This document shows, one piece after another, positions 4,337-5,310 of a stretch of DNA of 5,310 nt; position 1 is the first letter of the stretch; each line of letters starts with the position of its first letter. The notes under the pieces are model-generated. The model was not told the DNA's origin, ran no database searches, and was given only the letters and a program-made list of their open reading frames with translations. Location of the stretch: positions 1 through 5,310 of the forward strand of contig URYA01000123.1 in assembly GCA_900551975.1 (NCBI GenBank). Direction: 5' to 3'. The position numbers and the translations under genes are program-made. The DNA is from an uncultured Collinsella sp. Its GTDB lineage: Bacteria > Actinomycetota > Coriobacteriia > Coriobacteriales > Coriobacteriaceae.

Positions 4337-5310
4337 TTACTTCCAAACGCGCTCAGCAATGCGCTTGACCAGCGCGATCTTTGCCCACTGTTCGTCCTCG
4401 GTCAGCTTGTTGCCAATCTCGCAGCTGGCAAAGCCGCACTGGGGCGACAGGTACAGGTTCTCGAGCGGCACATACTTTGCGGCCTCGTGGATACGTTCGA
4501 CGATAACGTCCTCGTCCTCAAGCTCAGCCGCCTTGGTGGTCACCAGGCCCAGCACGACCTTCTTGCCGGGGGCAACGTACTTGAGCGGCTCAAAACCACC
4601 GGCGCGGGGTGTGTCGAACTCCAGATAGAACGCATCGACGTTCTCATGTGCGAACAGGTACGGTGCAATGGGATCGTAACCACCCTCGAAGGCATACGTG
4701 GAGTGATAGTTACCGCGGCACACGTGCGTATTGATAACCAGATCGTCGGGCTTGCCCGCGATGGCGGCGTTGTTGAGCGCCACGCCCAGCTCGCTCACTT
4801 TTTGCAGGTCAACCGGGCTCATGCCAGTCTTGGACACAAAGTCGGTATCGCAATAGATGCCCCAGGTGCAGTCATCAAATTGGATGTTGCGACAGCCTGC
4901 GGCATACAGGTCGGCAATCACGGTGCGGTATGCTGCGGCAATGGCATCGGCGAGCTCTTCGTCGGTCTTGTAGACGGCGCGCAGGCTCTCCTGCTGGCCA
5001 TCGCAGCGGTCGAGCGTGACTTCGGAGAACGTCTGGATCGGCGCCGGAATGGTTTGCCGCGCGACCAGGCCCTCCCCCTCAAGCGCCTTAACGAACTTAA
5101 AATGCTCGACGAACGGATGGTTCTCGCCGCTAATGGGACCGGTTACCACGGCGGTGTCGGCCGTCGTCTCCTCGTCATGGAACATATAACCCGTGCGTGA
5201 GGTGCGGCGCTCAATGCCGTTGAGGCCCCACATAAAATCGAGGTGCCAGTAGCTGCGGCGGAACTCGCCATCGGTAATCACCTGCAGGCCGGCAGCCTTC
5301 TGCTTGGCCA
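4337..5310 (-). CDS. MetE-related zinc methyltransferase, YxjG/YxjH-like (5' end outside the window)
   Basis: The window holds about 323 C-terminal residues of a protein similar to the catalytic half of cobalamin-independent methionine synthase. Full-length relatives of the Bacillus YxjG/YxjH type are about 370-380 residues, so some 50 are missing. The frame is open through 5310; the GTG at 5281 is an internal Val (L-Q-V-I-T-D-G-E-F-R-R-S), not a start. All four zinc ligands of the MetE catalytic domain are present. His and Cys occur in T-H-V-C-R-G-N (codons near 4724 and 4718), Glu in F-Y-L-E-F-D (4619-4621) and Cys in S-P-Q-C-G-F-A-S (4436-4438). The ending E-E/D-E-Q-W-A-K is also typical. 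It probably transfers a methyl group to a thiol such as homocysteine; without the MetE N-terminal domain, the methyl donor is uncertain. The promoter and any S-box or similar leader are outside the window. A perfect palindrome GTAACGTTAC (4331-4340) overlaps the stop codon; the nearest good terminator is at 4139-4101. Confidence 0.9.
   Translation of the reverse strand, partial: AKQKAAGLQVITDGEFRRSYWHLDFMWGLNGIERRTSRTGYMFHDEETTADTAVVTGPISGENHPFVEHFKFVKALEGEGLVARQTIPAPIQTFSEVTLDRCDGQQESLRAVYKTDEELADAIAAAYRTVIADLYAAGCRNIQFDDCTWGIYCDTDFVSKTGMSPVDLQKVSELGVALNNAAIAGKPDDLVINTHVCRGNYHSTYAFEGGYDPIAPYLFAHENVDAFYLEFDTPRAGGFEPLKYVAPGKKVVLGLVTTKAAELEDEDVIVERIHEAAKYVPLENLYLSPQCGFASCEIGNKLTEDEQWAKIALVKRIAERVWK

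Noticed and set aside
4301..5200. 299-codon open frame on the + strand opposite the methyltransferase
   Set aside because: It is antisense to a protein with conserved zinc ligands and family motifs, has no SD and resembles no family I know. Long antisense frames are expected in GC-rich codon usage.

Overview
This window looks like a chromosomal stretch from a GC-rich, gut-associated actinobacterium, most plausibly Collinsella or a close relative in Coriobacteriia. The basis is the strong G/C preference at third codon positions, a cytosolic bile-salt-hydrolase-type enzyme, AGGAGG-like ribosome binding sites and short well-spaced transcription units with classic hairpin-plus-U terminators. The genus is an inference from gene content and style; nothing in the window proves it.

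Layout, left to right. Positions 1-84 (+) hold the last 27 codons of an unidentified gene, closed by a strong terminator (107-144). On the minus strand follow a bile salt hydrolase-type gene (166-1131) and, upstream of it in the same direction, a short divergent peptide deformylase-like gene (1376-1795). The roughly 245 bp between these two is the most structured part of the window. It holds a minus-strand terminator for the deformylase gene (1192-1231), a leader that could mask the hydrolase ribosome binding site (1131-1189), and a 107-nt near-complete inverted repeat (1274-1380). Read as + strand RNA, that repeat folds into one long helix with repeated tandem G.A mismatches. I find no known family for it, and it is the best candidate here for something undescribed.

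A 193-bp divergent intergenic region (1796-1988) carries candidate promoters in both directions and a 10-bp direct repeat. It leads to an AzgA/PbuG-type nucleobase permease of the NCS2 group (1989-3299, +), with its own terminator (3327-3367). Next is a monocistronic alpha/beta-hydrolase of the putative esterase type (3437-4102, +), closed by a symmetric terminator (4101-4139) that can also serve the opposite strand. On the minus strand a 17-codon ORF with a good ribosome binding site (4160-4213) sits just before that terminator. The right end is the C-terminal ~323 residues of a MetE-related (YxjG/YxjH-like) zinc methyltransferase (4337-5310, minus), whose start lies outside the window.

The genes do not form one pathway. 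They look like independent housekeeping and metabolic units: bile acid deconjugation, N-terminal formyl processing (or a degenerate relative), purine uptake, an esterase, and methionine-related methyl transfer. Nothing indicates a phage, an insertion sequence, a CRISPR array, a tRNA or an rRNA.
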